Origin: Pseudomonas syringae
Lineage (GTDB): Bacteria; Pseudomonadota; Gammaproteobacteria; Pseudomonadales; Pseudomonadaceae
DNA length: 64,000 bases
Reading direction: 5' to 3'
Assembly (NCBI RefSeq): GCF_021605415.1
Contig: NZ_WKEQ01000010.1
Location: 120,092 to 184,091 of the forward strand
Part shown: one piece after another, positions 24,816 through 36,150 of the stretch
Layout of the letters: each line of letters starts with the position of its first letter
How positions within the stretch are numbered: position 1 is the first letter of the stretch
The notes under the pieces: model-generated
The model's database searches: none
What the model saw: only the letters and a program-made list of their open reading frames with translations
Told to the model about the DNA's origin: nothing
Program-made: the position numbers and the translations under genes

Positions 24816-25409
24816 ATGCCCAAGGTCGGTATGCAACCCATCCGCCGTCAACAGTTGATCGAAGCCACATTGCAAGCGGTCGATCAGGTCGGAATGGGGG
24901 ACGCCAGCATTGCGCTGATCGCCCGTTTGGCCGGTGTCTCGAACGGCATCATCAGTCATTACTTTCAGGACAAGAACGGCCTGATTGCCGCCACGATGCG
25001 GTATCTGATGACAGCCCTCAGCGAGAGTGTCACCGCGCGCCGTCAGGCGCTGGCAGATGACAGCCCACGGGCCCATCTGCAGGTGATCATCGAAGGCAAC
25101 TTCGACGCCAGCCAGGTCAATGGCCCGGCAATGAAAACCTGGCTGGCCTTCTGGGCCACCAGCATGCACCAGCCGTCATTGCACAGGTTGCAGCGGATCA
25201 ACGATCACCGCCTGTATTCCAACCTGAGCTGCGAGTTCCGCCGTGTGTTGCCGCTTGAAGACGCACGCAACGCTGCCCGAGGCCTGGCAGCACTCATTGA
25301 CGGATTGTGGTTGCGCGGAGCGCTGTCAGGAGACGCGTTCGACACCGTGCAGGCGCAACAGATCGCTTTCGAATACATGGATTTCCAACTGGCCAAGCAG
25401 GTGAGCTAG
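24816..25409 (+). CDS. betI: choline-responsive repressor BetI
   Basis: TetR-family repressor of 197 residues, the standard BetI length. The N-terminal helix-turn-helix reads [29 protein letters not shown]. BetI releases DNA when choline is bound and controls betIBA and betT. Start at 24816 ([19 protein letters not shown]) has AAGGAG nine bases upstream; a further ATG at 24783 lies before that ribosome site and is rejected. First gene of betIBA. Confidence 0.95.
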   Translation: MPKVGMQPIRRQQLIEATLQAVDQVGMGDASIALIARLAGVSNGIISHYFQDKNGLIAATMRYLMTALSESVTARRQALADDSPRAHLQVIIEGNFDASQVNGPAMKTWLAFWATSMHQPSLHRLQRINDHRLYSNLSCEFRRVLPLEDARNAARGLAALIDGLWLRGALSGDAFDTVQAQQIAFEYMDFQLAKQVS

Positions 25410-25465
25410 AGCACGAAGAAACGCTCGGCCCTGAAGCCAATCACTTATGCACTTGCGAGGACTTT

Positions 25466-26938
25466 ATGGCCCGTTTCGAACTGCAAAAACTCTACATCGA
25501 TGGCACTTACAGTGATGCCAGCAGCGACGCCACTTTCGAAGCCATCAACCCGGCTAACGGTGAAGTCCTCGCACAGGTTCAGCGTGCGACCAAAGAAGAC
25601 GTCGAACGCGCCGTGGTCAGCGCCGAAAAGGGTCAGAAAATCTGGGCCGCGATGACCGCCATGGAGCGTTCACGCATCTTGCGTCGTGCCGTCGACATCC
25701 TGCGCGAGCGCAACGATGAGCTGGCCGCGCTGGAAACCCTGGACACCGGCAAGTCGTTCTCCGAAACCAAATACGTCGACATCGTCACCGGCGCCGACGT
25801 GCTGGAATACTACGCAGGCCTGGTGCCCGCCATCGAAGGCGAGCAGATCCCGCTGCGTGACACATCTTTCGTCTACACCCGTCGCGAACCGCTGGGCGTT
25901 GTCGCCGGTATCGGCGCGTGGAACTACCCGATTCAGATCGCCCTGTGGAAATCCGCGCCGGCACTGGCGGCCGGTAACGCGATGATTTTCAAACCGAGCG
26001 AAGTCACCTCGCTGACCACCCTGAAACTGGCCGAAATCTACACCGAAGCCGGCGTGCCAAACGGTGTGTTCAACGTCCTCACCGGCAGCGGCCGCGAAGT
26101 CGGCACCTGGCTGACCGAGCACCCGCGCATCGAGAAGATCTCGTTCACTGGCGGCACCGACACCGGCAAGAAGGTCATGGCCAGCGCTTCGGCATCCTCG
26201 CTTAAAGACGTGACCATGGAACTGGGCGGCAAATCCCCGCTGATCATCTGCGACGACGCCGATCTGGATCGCGCCGCCGACACCGCGATGATGGCCAACT
26301 TCTACAGCTCCGGTCAGGTCTGCACCAACGGCACCCGCGTGTTCGTGCCGAGCCACCTGAAAGCCGCGTTCGAAGCCAAGATCGTCGAGCGCGTTGCGCG
26401 CATTCGCATTGGCAACCCGGAAGACGAAAACACCAACTTCGGCCCGCTGGTCAGCTTCGCCCACATGGAAAGCGTGTTGGGCTACATCGCCAAAGGTAAA
26501 GAGGAAGGCGCACGCGTGCTGTGCGGCGGCGACCGGATGACCGACGGCGAGTTCGCCAAAGGCGCGTTCGTGGCACCGACCGTGTTCACCGATTGCACCG
26601 ACGAAATGACCATCGTCCGTGAAGAAATCTTCGGCCCGGTCATGGCGATCCTCTCCTACGAAACCGAAGAAGAAGTGATCCGCCGCGCCAACGACACCGA
26701 CTTCGGCCTGGCCGCCGGTATCGTCACCAAAGATCTGAACCGCGCCCACCGCGTGATTCATCAACTGGAAGCCGGTATCTGCTGGATCAACGCCTGGGGC
26801 GAGTCCGACGCCAAAATGCCGGTCGGCGGCTACAAGCAGTCGGGCGTGGGTCGTGAGAACGGGATCAGTTCTCTCAATAACTTCACGCGCATCAAGTCCG
26901 TGCAAGTCGAACTGGGTGAGTACGTTTCAGTTTTCTGA
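25466..26938 (+). CDS. betB: betaine aldehyde dehydrogenase
   Basis: NAD(P)-dependent aldehyde dehydrogenase of 490 residues making glycine betaine from betaine aldehyde. Catalytic C286 ([11 protein letters not shown]), general base E252 (MELGGKS) and N153 (AWNYP) are all present, at the same numbers as in the P. aeruginosa enzyme. The ATG at 25466 begins the conserved [13 protein letters not shown]. It follows betI by 56 bases; a repeat-rich gap of 144 bases separates it from betA. Confidence 0.97.
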   Translation: MARFELQKLYIDGTYSDASSDATFEAINPANGEVLAQVQRATKEDVERAVVSAEKGQKIWAAMTAMERSRILRRAVDILRERNDELAALETLDTGKSFSETKYVDIVTGADVLEYYAGLVPAIEGEQIPLRDTSFVYTRREPLGVVAGIGAWNYPIQIALWKSAPALAAGNAMIFKPSEVTSLTTLKLAEIYTEAGVPNGVFNVLTGSGREVGTWLTEHPRIEKISFTGGTDTGKKVMASASASSLKDVTMELGGKSPLIICDDADLDRAADTAMMANFYSSGQVCTNGTRVFVPSHLKAAFEAKIVERVARIRIGNPEDENTNFGPLVSFAHMESVLGYIAKGKEEGARVLCGGDRMTDGEFAKGAFVAPTVFTDCTDEMTIVREEIFGPVMAILSYETEEEVIRRANDTDFGLAAGIVTKDLNRAHRVIHQLEAGICWINAWGESDAKMPVGGYKQSGVGRENGISSLNNFTRIKSVQVELGEYVSVF

Positions 26939-27082
26939 TGAGCTGATCAGCTTCAAGCGGCAAGCTCCGAGCTGCATGTAAAAGCAGTCTGGGTTTGCCG
27001 CCCTCCCCGATTCCAAAGCCACAGCTCGCTGCTTTTTCTTGCAGCTCGTAGCTTGCGGCTTGTAGCTCCTTCAGGAGAATTT
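26939..27082. repeat. AGCT/CAAGC-type repeats in the betB-betA gap
   Basis: The gap holds AGCTTCAAGCGGCAAGCT near its start and GCAGCTCGTAGCTTGCGGCTTG near its end, which can pair with each other across the gap. Pseudomonas intergenic regions often carry such low-complexity AGCTNNNAGC repeats. The betA ribosome site TCAGGAG ends the gap. Confidence 0.55.
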
Positions 27083-28786
27083 ATGACTCAAGAATACGAC
27101 TACATCATCATAGGGGCCGGCTCTGCAGGTAACACACTTGCGACCCGTCTGACTGAAGACGAAGGCGTCACCGTTCTGCTGCTCGAAGCCGGGGGCCCGG
27201 ACTACCGCCTCGACTTCCGTACCCAGATGCCCGCTGCGCTGGCGTTCCCGCTGCAGGGCCGTCGCTACAACTGGGCCTACGAAACCGATCCTGAGCCGCA
27301 CATGAACAACCGCCGGATGGAATGCGGTCGCGGCAAGGGCCTTGGCGGTTCTTCGTTGATCAACGGCATGTGCTACATCCGTGGCAACGCGATGGACTAC
27401 GACGGTTGGGCAAAATTGCCAGGCCTGGAAAACTGGTCGTACCTGGACTGCCTGCCGTACTTCCGCAAAGCGGAAACCCGTGATATCGGCCCGAACGATT
27501 ATCACGGCGGCGAAGGCCCGGTCAGCGTGACCACGCCAAAAGCCGGCAACAACCCGCTGTTCCACGCCATGGTTGAAGCCGGCGTGCAGGCCGGTTACCC
27601 GCGCACCGAAGACTTGAACGGCTACCAGCAGGAAGGCTTCGGCCCGATGGATCGCACCGTGACGCCGAAAGGTCGTCGTGCTTCCACCGCCCGTGGCTAC
27701 CTCGACGTTGCGAAAAAGCGCTCGACACTGACCATCGTCACTCACGCCCTGACCGACAAGATTCTGTTTGACGGCAAACGTGCGGTCGGCGTGCGTTACC
27801 TGGTCGGTTCCGCCGAAGAGCGTGTCGAAGTCAAAGCGCGCAAGGAAGTCTTGCTGTGCTCCGGCGCCATCGCGTCGCCGCAAATCCTGCAACGTTCCGG
27901 CGTCGGCCCCGCCGAGCTGCTGAACAAACTCGATATCCCGGTTGTTCACGACTTGCCGGGCGTTGGCGAGAATTTGCAGGATCACCTTGAGCTGTACCTG
28001 CAATACGCCTGCACCCAGCCGGTTTCGCTGTACCCGTCGCTGCTCTTGCACAATCAACCGGCCATTGGTGCCGAGTGGTTGTTCAACGGCACCGGCATCG
28101 GCGCCAGCAACCAGTTCGAGGCCGGCGGTTTCATTCGCTCCCGCCCGGAATTCGAGTGGCCGAACATTCAGTACCACTTCCTGCCGGTAGCGATTAACTA
28201 CAACGGCAGCAACGGTGTGAAAGAGCACGGTTTCCAGGCGCACATGGGTTCCATGCGCTCGCCGAGCCGGGGTCGCATCCAGGCCAAGTCGAAAGACCCG
28301 CGCCAGCACCCGAGCATCCTGTTCAACTACATGGCCACCGAGCAGGACTGGCAGGAATTCCGCGATGGCATCCGCCTGACCCGGGAAATCATGCAACAGC
28401 CTGCGCTCGACGCTTACCGGGGTCGCGAGATCAGCCCGGGTATCGAGGTGCAAACCGACGAGCAACTGGACACGTTCATCCGCGAGCACGCCGAAACCGC
28501 GTTCCACCCGTCTTGCTCGTGCAAGATGGGCACCGACGAGATGGCGGTGGTTGACGGTGAAGGGCGCGTGCACGGCATGCAGGGTCTGCGGGTGGTCGAT
28601 GCGTCGATCATGCCGATCATCACCACCGGCAACCTGAACGCGCCGACGATCATGATCGCCGAGAAAATCGCCGACAAGATCCGTGGCCGTCAGCCACTGC
28701 CACGCAGCACCGCGCGTTACTACGTCGCGGGCGATGCGCCGGTGAAAGGCAAGGCGATGCGTGATGTGACGCCAGCGGCTCAGTAA
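27083..28786 (+). CDS. betA: choline dehydrogenase
   Basis: GMC-family FAD oxidoreductase of 567 residues, membrane-associated, oxidising choline to betaine aldehyde. FAD-binding [18 protein letters not shown] near the start, GMC signature [17 protein letters not shown], and the C-terminal active-site His in [11 protein letters not shown]. The ATG at 27083 has CAGGAG upstream; an earlier ATG-like codon lies within the repeat region. Last gene of betIBA. Confidence 0.97.
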   Translation: MTQEYDYIIIGAGSAGNTLATRLTEDEGVTVLLLEAGGPDYRLDFRTQMPAALAFPLQGRRYNWAYETDPEPHMNNRRMECGRGKGLGGSSLINGMCYIRGNAMDYDGWAKLPGLENWSYLDCLPYFRKAETRDIGPNDYHGGEGPVSVTTPKAGNNPLFHAMVEAGVQAGYPRTEDLNGYQQEGFGPMDRTVTPKGRRASTARGYLDVAKKRSTLTIVTHALTDKILFDGKRAVGVRYLVGSAEERVEVKARKEVLLCSGAIASPQILQRSGVGPAELLNKLDIPVVHDLPGVGENLQDHLELYLQYACTQPVSLYPSLLLHNQPAIGAEWLFNGTGIGASNQFEAGGFIRSRPEFEWPNIQYHFLPVAINYNGSNGVKEHGFQAHMGSMRSPSRGRIQAKSKDPRQHPSILFNYMATEQDWQEFRDGIRLTREIMQQPALDAYRGREISPGIEVQTDEQLDTFIREHAETAFHPSCSCKMGTDEMAVVDGEGRVHGMQGLRVVDASIMPIITTGNLNAPTIMIAEKIADKIRGRQPLPRSTARYYVAGDAPVKGKAMRDVTPAAQ

Positions 28787-28801
28787 CACCGCGTCACGGC
28801 T

Positions 28802-28893
28802 AATCGCTGGAAAGCCAGCCCCCACAGTGTTTTGCATTGTTCACAAATATGTGTTCACCAAAAAAACCTGTGGGCGCTGGGTTGCCAGCGATG
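28802..28893. repeat. degenerate REP-like inverted pair after betA
   Basis: Inverted copy 28802-28826 (GCTGGAAAGCCAG) and forward copy 28868-28893 (GCTGGGTTGCCAG), each with a mismatch in the stem. Beyond it, up to 29060, I see only the tldD-like gene's ribosome site (AAGGAGG). Confidence 0.75.
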
Positions 28894-29060
28894 AGGCCTG
28901 CACATTCAGCGCAGCTTTCGCAGATTCAAAGTAAATCCCCCAACACCCGATCCAACCTTGATCCTACCCCCCTCGCAGGCCTACTCTAGACCTTGCGCCA
29001 CCGCTCCACCCCTCCCCGCCGAATCGCCTCACCGCTACTCCATGACAAGGAGGTTTCCGA

Positions 29061-30503
29061 ATGTTCGATTTCCACCCCCAGCTCAAGCGGCGCTTCGCTG
29101 CCTTGCGCACGGGCGCTGATTTCTTTTCCCTGCGGTATGTGCGCGAATCCGGGCAGCACCTGTCGGTGCGCAAGAACGTTGCCGAACCGCCCAGTTTCAG
29201 CCGTGACGAAGGGGCGATGCTCACCGTGCGGGTCAACGGTGTCGAGACTTACGCCGCCACCAACGACCTGTCGCAGCAAGGCCTGCAAGCCGCCCTCGAC
29301 CGCGCCGAACAGCAAGCCCGGCGCCTCAAGCCTCATGCGTTGCTGGATCTGAGCGATCAAACGCTCTCCAGCGACCGCGCTGATTATTTTTCTCCGAATT
29401 TCGAACAGGCTTTCCCGTCCCTGAGCGATTGCTACGATCTGCTCGGCAAGGAATCCGCCTCGGTGCCCAAGGATGAGCGCCTGGTGAGTTGGCAAGTGAG
29501 CATCGGCATCACCAACGTCGAGCAGATTTTCCTCAGCAGCGCCGGCGCCGAATTGCGCCAGGCCCAGCGCTTCGTGTACCCGAGCCTCGACGTCACCGCT
29601 TACGACGGCAACGACAGCCAGACCCGCAGCCTTGGCCGCGAAAACTTCGGCCAACAGGGCGGCGCGGATGTGATCAGCCGTTGCGGCCTGGTCGGCGCCG
29701 GCCCGCAAGTCGCCGATCAGGCGCTGCAACTGCTGCTCGCGCCGAACACCCCGCAAGGCCCGCGCGACCTGTTGCTGATGCCGGATCAGATGATGCTGCA
29801 GATCCACGAATCCATCGGCCACCCGCTGGAACTGGATCGCATCCTCGGCGACGAGCGCAATTACGCCGGCACCAGTTTCGTCAAAGAGAAAGACTTCGGC
29901 AGCCTGCAATACGGCTCGAATCTGCTCAACGTGACGTTCGATCCTGGCATTCCCGAAGAACTCGCCAGCTACGGCCATGACGACGACGGCAGCATGGCCA
30001 GCAAACAATTTTTGATTCGAGAGGGCTTGTTGTTGCGCCCGCTCGGTGGCGCGCTGTCGCAATTGCGCACCGGTCTCGACGGTGTCGCCAACAGCCGCGC
30101 CTGCGGCTGGAACCGTGCGCCCATCGACCGCATGGCCAACCTCAATATCGAAGCGGGCGACCAGTCGCTCGATCAATTGGTCAGCGGTATCGAACACGGC
30201 ATTCTGATGAGCACCAACCGTTCGTGGTCGATAGACGATGCGCGCAACAAATTCCAGTTCGGCTGCGAATGGGGTCAGTTGATCGAAAACGGTGAACTTA
30301 AGGGCGTGGTGAAAAATCCGAACTACCGGGCGATTTCCGCGCATTTCTGGAAGAGCCTGCGCGCCGTCGGCGATGCCAACACCGTCAAAGTGCTCGGCAC
30401 ACCGAACTGCGGCAAGGGCGAACCGAATCAGGTCATCCGCGTCGGCCACGCTTCGCCGGCCTGCGTGTTCAGCAACGTTGATGTATTTGGGGGGGATGCT
30501 TGA
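29061..30503 (+). CDS. TldD-type metalloprotease subunit
   Basis: TldD/PmbA-family protein of 480 residues with the TldD catalytic motif HESIGH at 249-254 (HExxxH zinc site) and the later conserved C-containing segment TPNCGKGEPNQ. TldD forms a heterodimer with TldE that trims unfolded or modified peptides (for example microcin B17 and CcdA). Strong ribosome site (AAGGAGG). Its stop and the start of the next gene share a base (TGATG), so the pair is made in equal amounts. This pair is probably a paralogue of the housekeeping tldD and pmbA, which in Pseudomonas lie elsewhere; I cannot confirm that from this window. Confidence 0.85.
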   Translation: MFDFHPQLKRRFAALRTGADFFSLRYVRESGQHLSVRKNVAEPPSFSRDEGAMLTVRVNGVETYAATNDLSQQGLQAALDRAEQQARRLKPHALLDLSDQTLSSDRADYFSPNFEQAFPSLSDCYDLLGKESASVPKDERLVSWQVSIGITNVEQIFLSSAGAELRQAQRFVYPSLDVTAYDGNDSQTRSLGRENFGQQGGADVISRCGLVGAGPQVADQALQLLLAPNTPQGPRDLLLMPDQMMLQIHESIGHPLELDRILGDERNYAGTSFVKEKDFGSLQYGSNLLNVTFDPGIPEELASYGHDDDGSMASKQFLIREGLLLRPLGGALSQLRTGLDGVANSRACGWNRAPIDRMANLNIEAGDQSLDQLVSGIEHGILMSTNRSWSIDDARNKFQFGCEWGQLIENGELKGVVKNPNYRAISAHFWKSLRAVGDANTVKVLGTPNCGKGEPNQVIRVGHASPACVFSNVDVFGGDA

Positions 30504-31840
30504 TGGCGACGTCAAAAAATCAGGCCGAGGCGTTCAAGACGCAGGTGGACTGGCTGCGCGAACAGATGCGCGAGCCGGAACAGTTCACCCTCAGCTACGC
30601 CGCCGAATCCTCGGCCTTTGTGCGTTTCAATCACGCCAAGGTGCGTCAGGCCGGACAAGTGCAGCAGGCCAACGTAGGACTGAAACTGATCAACGACGGG
30701 CGCCACGCCGACCTGCAAATCACCTTGTCCGGTGAGCCGGCGACGGATCTGCAACGCCTCGCCGAAGGCTTGACGCAATTGCGTGAAACCTTGCCATTGC
30801 TGCCGCAGGATCCGTACCTGCTGCTGAATCACAATGGCTGGCAAAGCAAAAACATCCAGGAGCATCCCCTGCCGGACACCGAGCAGGTGGTCGCGGAAAT
30901 CGCCCAGGCGGCCGAAGGGCTGGATCTGGTCGGCATTTACGCCGCCGGGCCTATCAGCCGGGGTTTTGCCAGTTCTTCGGGGGCCTTTGGCTGGCATCAG
31001 GCCAACAGCTTCAATTTCGATTTCAGCCTGTTCCATGACAACGGCCAAGCGGTAAAAGCCAGTTACGCCGGTCATGACTGGAGCAGCAAAGGCTTTGCCG
31101 CGCGGTTCGAGCAGGCCCGCGAGCAGCTTGAGTTTCTCGGTCGACCGCTGCGCACCTTGGCGCCGGGATCCTATCGCGCCTATCTGGCACCGGCGGCGCT
31201 GGAAGAAATCATGGGCATGCTGTGCTGGGGCGGGTTTTCGGCGCAGTCGATTGCCAGCAAGAGCAGTCCGCTGCAAAAGCTCTACGCCGGGGATCAGTCG
31301 TTCAGCCCGCTGGTATCGCTGGACGAGCGGGTCAGCGGTTCGTTGAGTCCGGCGTTTTCCGGCGAAGGTTATCCGCGCAGCGATCTGCGCCTGATCATCG
31401 AAGGACAGGCCGGCGCGCAACTGGTCGGCTCGCGCAGCGCCGCTGAATACGGACTGACGGCCAACGGCGCCAGCAGCGGGGAATCGCCAAGTGCGCTGAA
31501 CATGGCGGCCGGGGATTTGTCACAGTCCGACATTCTCAAGCAGCTGGGCACCGGGCTGTACATCAGCAACTTGTGGTATCTGAACTTCTCGGATCAACCG
31601 GCGGCGCGCCTGACCGGCATGACACGCTTCGCCACGTTCTGGGTGGAAAACGGCGAGATCCAGGCGCCGGTCAGCACCATGCGTTTCGATGACAGCGCCT
31701 ACAGCTTGCTGGGTTCGCAGCTTGAAGCGCTGACTGCCGAGCGGGAGATGTTGTTGTCGGCCAGCACGTACAGCCAGCGCAACACTTCCTCGGCGTTGCT
31801 GCCGGGGGCGCTGGTCAGCCGCCTGACCCTGACGCTGTAA
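30503..31840 (+). CDS. TldE/PmbA-type partner subunit
   Basis: Second member of a TldD/TldE pair, 445 residues. It has the family fold (GIYAAGPISRGFASSSGAFGWHQAN, LYISNLWYLNFSD, RFDDSAYSLLGSQLEALT) but no HExxxH motif, as expected for the non-catalytic TldE half that completes the substrate groove. The ATG at 30503 overlaps the tldD-like stop. A REP-like hairpin follows the stop, and the next gene is an exporter in the same direction. Confidence 0.85.
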   Translation: MATSKNQAEAFKTQVDWLREQMREPEQFTLSYAAESSAFVRFNHAKVRQAGQVQQANVGLKLINDGRHADLQITLSGEPATDLQRLAEGLTQLRETLPLLPQDPYLLLNHNGWQSKNIQEHPLPDTEQVVAEIAQAAEGLDLVGIYAAGPISRGFASSSGAFGWHQANSFNFDFSLFHDNGQAVKASYAGHDWSSKGFAARFEQAREQLEFLGRPLRTLAPGSYRAYLAPAALEEIMGMLCWGGFSAQSIASKSSPLQKLYAGDQSFSPLVSLDERVSGSLSPAFSGEGYPRSDLRLIIEGQAGAQLVGSRSAAEYGLTANGASSGESPSALNMAAGDLSQSDILKQLGTGLYISNLWYLNFSDQPAARLTGMTRFATFWVENGEIQAPVSTMRFDDSAYSLLGSQLEALTAEREMLLSASTYSQRNTSSALLPGALVSRLTLTL

Positions 31841-31841
31841 A

Positions 31842-31867
31842 CGCTTCGCGAGCAGGCTCGCTCCTAC
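31842..31867. repeat. single REP-like hairpin
   Basis: One copy of CTTCGCGAGCAGGCTCGCTCC right after the TldE-type gene; it may act as transcript 3' end. Confidence 0.7.
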
Positions 31868-31907
31868 ATTGGATTTGTGATTGATCGTCTAAATAAAACG
31901 AGGTTTC

Positions 31908-33335
31908 ATGCCCAACCGCCCGCCTCTCGACCCGATCACCGCGCGCTGGTTGCCGTGGGTCGTTGCTATTGCGTTCTTCATGCAGTCCCTCGACGGGACG
32001 ATCCTCAACACCGCGCTGCCAGCGATGGCCCGCGATCTGGCAGAAAACCCGTTGCGCATGCAGGGCGTGATCATCGCCTACATGCTCACGGTCGCCCTGT
32101 TGATTCCGGCATCCGGCTGGATCGCCGACCGCTTCGGCACCAAGAAAATCTTCTTCGGTGCGATTTTGCTGTTCAGCTTCGGTTCTCTGCTCTGCGCGTT
32201 GTCGAGCACCCTGAGCATGCTCATCGGCGCGCGGATCATTCAGGGTCTCGGCGGCGCGCTGATGCTGCCGGTCGGACGCCTCGTGGTGCTGCGCGCCTAC
32301 CCGCGATCCGAGCTGGTGCGGATCATGGGCTTCATCACCATTCCCGGCCTGCTTGGGCCGCTGATCGGCCCGACCATGGGCGGCTGGATGGTCGAATACC
32401 TGACGTGGCACTGGATCTTTTTGATCAACCTGCCGGTGGGCCTGATCGGTTGTTACGCGGTGTGGAAGTTCATCCCGGATCTGCGCGGCACGGAGCGCAC
32501 ACGCTTCGATGGCCTCGGCTTCCTGTTGTTCGGCGCGGCGATGGTGCTGATCACCATCGCCATGGAAGGCCTCGGCGAACTGCACCTGCCGCACTTGCGC
32601 GTGATGTTGCTGCTGTTTGGTGGTATGGCGTGCCTGGCGGCGTATTGGCTGCGGGCCGGTCACATCGACAATCCGCTGTTCGCGCCGTCGCTGTTCAAGA
32701 CTCGCACCTTTGCCGTCGGCATTCTCGGCAATCTGTTCGCGCGACTGGGCAGCGGTGCGTTGCCGTTTCTGGTGCCGTTGCTGCTGCAAGTCGCGTTGGG
32801 TTATTCGCCGTCGCAAGCCGGGATGAGCATGCTACCGCTCGCCGCAGCAGCGATGGTTGCCAAGTCCGTGGCGCGGCCGCTGATCGAGCGTTTCGGTTAT
32901 CGGATCATTTTGACCGCCAACACGCTGGCGCTGGGGATCATGCTGGCGAGCATGGGTCTGGTCAGCGAGCAGACGCCGTACTGGCTGCTGCTGATGCATC
33001 TGGCGGTGCTCGGCGCGATCAACTCGCTGCAATTCACTGCGATGAACACCGTTACCCTCATCGACCTTGACGATGCCAGCGCCAGCAGCGGCAACAGTTT
33101 GCTGTCGGTGGTGGCGCAGTTGTCGTTGAGTCTGGGCGTGGCGTGTGCCGGCGCGTTGCTCGGCGGCTTTACGGCCCAGGTCGGCAATGACGGCGTGGAG
33201 ACCATTCTCGGCGCGTTCCAGCTGACTTTTGTCACGGTCGGAATCATGGCCATGCTCGCCGCGACGATTTTCTCGCAGCTGTCAAAGGAAGACGGACGGC
33301 GCGTCAGGCGTCCGGAAGAACACATCGAGTCTTAG
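31908..33335 (+). CDS. MFS transporter, DHA2 family (MdtD/HsrA-like)
   Basis: Drug:H+ antiporter of 475 residues with about 14 membrane helices. DHA2 features: PWVVAIAFFMQSLDGTILNTALPAMARDL in helix 1, the loop motif GWIADRFGTKKIFF after helix 2, and GRLVVLRAYPRSELVRIMGF. Substrate unknown. A REP-like hairpin separates it from the TldD/TldE pair, so cotranscription is uncertain. ATG at 31908 follows a weak ACGAGG site. Confidence 0.85.
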   Translation: MPNRPPLDPITARWLPWVVAIAFFMQSLDGTILNTALPAMARDLAENPLRMQGVIIAYMLTVALLIPASGWIADRFGTKKIFFGAILLFSFGSLLCALSSTLSMLIGARIIQGLGGALMLPVGRLVVLRAYPRSELVRIMGFITIPGLLGPLIGPTMGGWMVEYLTWHWIFLINLPVGLIGCYAVWKFIPDLRGTERTRFDGLGFLLFGAAMVLITIAMEGLGELHLPHLRVMLLLFGGMACLAAYWLRAGHIDNPLFAPSLFKTRTFAVGILGNLFARLGSGALPFLVPLLLQVALGYSPSQAGMSMLPLAAAAMVAKSVARPLIERFGYRIILTANTLALGIMLASMGLVSEQTPYWLLLMHLAVLGAINSLQFTAMNTVTLIDLDDASASSGNSLLSVVAQLSLSLGVACAGALLGGFTAQVGNDGVETILGAFQLTFVTVGIMAMLAATIFSQLSKEDGRRVRRPEEHIES

Positions 33336-33392
33336 GGCGAATGGCCACCGGGCTGGTACACTGCGCGACATTTTGTTTTGCAGGCCAGTCCC

Positions 33393-34778
<1,386 letters not shown>

Positions 34779-34832
34779 GGGTCGCGTATATCCCACAGTT
34801 CTTTTTGTGGTGAACATTGTGAGGACACCGTT

Positions 34833-36011
34833 TTGCGCTCTACCGAAGTCGTGATCATTGGCGCTGGCGCCGCAGGGTTGATGTGCGCACTGACCGCCGC
34901 CGGGCGTGGCCGTCAGGTCATGTTGCTCGACCACGCCAACAAAGCCGGCAAGAAAATCCTGATGTCAGGCGGTGGCCGCTGCAATTTCACCAACATGTAC
35001 ACCGAACCTGGCAATTTCCTCTCGCAGAATCCGCATTTTTGCAAATCCGCATTGGCGCGTTACACGCAGTGGGATTTCATCGGCATGGTCGGCAAGCACG
35101 GCGTGCCGTACCACGAGAAAAAACTCGGCCAACTGTTCTGCGATAACAAATCCAGCGACATCCTCGGCATGCTCCTCGACGAGTGCGATCAGGTCGGCGT
35201 CAGCCTGCACCTGGACACCTCGATCCAGACCATCGAGAAGATTGAAAGCGGCTACCTGCTCGACACCACCCTCGGCCAGATCCAGTGCCAGTCGCTGGTG
35301 ATCGCCACCGGCGGTTTGTCGATTCCAACCCTGGGCGCCACCGGTTTCGGCTACCAAGTAGCCAGACAGTTCGGTCACGAACTGCTGCCGACCCGCGCCG
35401 GGCTGGTGCCGTTCACCATCACCGATCAGCTCAAGGATTTGTGCGCGGAGTTGTCCGGCACCTCGGTGGACTGCCTGGTCAGCTGCAACGATCAGAGCTT
35501 TCGCGAAAACATTTTGTTCACTCACCGCGGCCTCAGCGGCCCGGCGATTTTGCAGATCTCGTCGTTCTGGGAGCCGGGCGACACGGTGGAGATCAATCTG
35601 CTGCCGGATCACGACGCGGCGGACTGGTTGCAACAGCAACTGGCCGAGCGCCCGAACAGCGAACTGAAAACCCTGCTCGGCGAGATCTTCACCAAGAAAA
35701 TGGCCAACCTGTTGGCGGACAATTGGTTCGTCTCCAAGCCGATGAAGCAGTACACCCACGCGGAACTGGCGGACATCGCCAACAAGCTGGGCGCTTGGAA
35801 AGTCGTGCCGGCCGGCACCGAAGGCTATCGCACGGCTGAAGTGACCCTCGGCGGCGTTGACACCCGCGAAGTCTCGTCCAAAACCATGGAATCGCTGAAA
35901 AGCCCTGGCTTGTATTTCATCGGCGAAGTGCTCGACGTGACCGGGCATCTGGGCGGCTTCAACTTTCAATGGGCCTGGGCCTCCGGCTACGCTGCCGCGC
36001 AATACGCCTGA
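34833..36011 (+). CDS. HI0933-family flavoprotein (NAD(P)/FAD-dependent oxidoreductase)
   Basis: Flavoprotein of 392 residues of the HI0933/YhiN/BaiN type. FAD-binding VVIIGAGAAGLMCALTAAGRGR, the family motif GKKILMSGGGRCNFTNM, and the C-terminal GEVLDVTGHLGGFNFQWAWASGYAA are all present. Substrate unknown; BaiN relatives have been linked to steroid or quinone reduction. The start is TTG with GAGGA eight bases upstream. It follows dbpA by 54 bases in the same direction. Confidence 0.88.
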   Translation: MRSTEVVIIGAGAAGLMCALTAAGRGRQVMLLDHANKAGKKILMSGGGRCNFTNMYTEPGNFLSQNPHFCKSALARYTQWDFIGMVGKHGVPYHEKKLGQLFCDNKSSDILGMLLDECDQVGVSLHLDTSIQTIEKIESGYLLDTTLGQIQCQSLVIATGGLSIPTLGATGFGYQVARQFGHELLPTRAGLVPFTITDQLKDLCAELSGTSVDCLVSCNDQSFRENILFTHRGLSGPAILQISSFWEPGDTVEINLLPDHDAADWLQQQLAERPNSELKTLLGEIFTKKMANLLADNWFVSKPMKQYTHAELADIANKLGAWKVVPAGTEGYRTAEVTLGGVDTREVSSKTMESLKSPGLYFIGEVLDVTGHLGGFNFQWAWASGYAAAQYA

Positions 36012-36150
36012 TCCAAAGCAAAATTCAAATCCCTGTAGGAGCGAGCAGCAGTAAGGAACACTTTTTGCTGTCAGATGACGTCGACGCCATTGCGTCGGCG
36101 CCATTACTGGCTCAATTTAGCGGCATCGCCTCGGAAGGCCTTCGCACTTC

